Positions 5,711 to 5,722 of a stretch of 5,722 nucleotides of DNA are shown in pieces; within the stretch, counting starts at the first letter, position 1, and each line of letters opens with the position of its first letter. Location: NCBI GenBank assembly GCA_963966775.1, contig CAXAAH010000077.1:1-5722 (forward strand), in the 5' to 3' direction. The notes under the pieces were generated by a model. It worked only from the letters and a program-made list of their open reading frames with translations. It made no database searches and was not told the DNA's origin. This DNA comes from UBA685 sp002299005. GTDB taxonomy: Bacteria; Pseudomonadota; Alphaproteobacteria; Puniceispirillales; Puniceispirillaceae. The translations under genes and the position numbers were made by a program.

Positions 5711-5722
5711 TGGTTGCGGGGG
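5711..5722 (-). tRNA. 3' end of initiator tRNA-fMet (partial)
   Basis: The last 12 bases, read on the minus strand, are CCCCCGCAACCA. This is the 3' terminus of bacterial initiator tRNAs: 3' acceptor strand CCCCGCA, discriminator A and encoded CCA. The minus-strand terminator 28 nt further on fits the end of a tRNA transcript. Only the acceptor end is visible; the anticodon lies outside, so fMet rests on the known conserved 3' sequence. Another tRNA with the same acceptor stem is possible but less likely. Confidence 0.7.

Overview
The window is a compact catabolic operon on the + strand. A divergent LysR-type regulator is cut by the left edge, and a convergent tRNA with its terminator sits at the right edge. 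Base composition is moderate-to-high GC inside genes and AT-rich between them. Gene content (stand-alone GcvT-fold methyltransferase, CddD-like aldehyde dehydrogenase, LysR regulator) and a tRNA 3' end identical to that of initiator tRNAs suggest a proteobacterium, most likely an alphaproteobacterium of the Rhodobacterales/roseobacter type. That placement is an inference from style, not a marker gene.

Layout: 1-247 (-) N-terminal part of a LysR-family regulator. 248-375 is the divergent control region, with a 23-bp imperfect dyad, a plausible sigma70-type promoter and a perfect 14-bp palindrome near the predicted transcription start. 376-1587 (+) is a GcvT/DmdA-like tetrahydrofolate-dependent methyltransferase. 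1590-1673 (+) is a 27-codon ORF that is a diverged copy of the start of the next gene. 1666-3270 (+) is an acyl-CoA ligase, 3285-4718 (+) an aldehyde dehydrogenase, and 4721-5569 (+) a crotonase-fold enzyme lacking the usual pair of catalytic glutamates. 5570-5659 shows nothing convincing. 5660-5683 is an intrinsic terminator that works only on the minus strand, and 5711-5722 (-) is the last 12 nt of what looks like initiator tRNA-fMet.

The four enzymes are tightly packed (gaps of 78, 14 and 2 bp) and very likely co-transcribed and controlled by the divergent LysR protein. A reasonable reading is that the first enzyme moves a methyl group from an S-, N- or O-methylated substrate to tetrahydrofolate. 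The ligase would make the CoA thioester of the demethylated acid, the crotonase would hydrate, cleave or isomerise it, and the aldehyde dehydrogenase would oxidise an aldehyde product or intermediate. The logic resembles DMSP demethylation (DmdA-B-C-D), but no acyl-CoA dehydrogenase is present, an aldehyde dehydrogenase is, and the crotonase is atypical. The substrate cannot be read from the sequence.

The two most notable points are the 27-codon ligase-start relic just before the intact ligase gene, which looks like the scar of a lost or replaced paralogue, and this combination of methyltransferase, ligase, dehydrogenase and odd crotonase, which I cannot match to a pathway I know.
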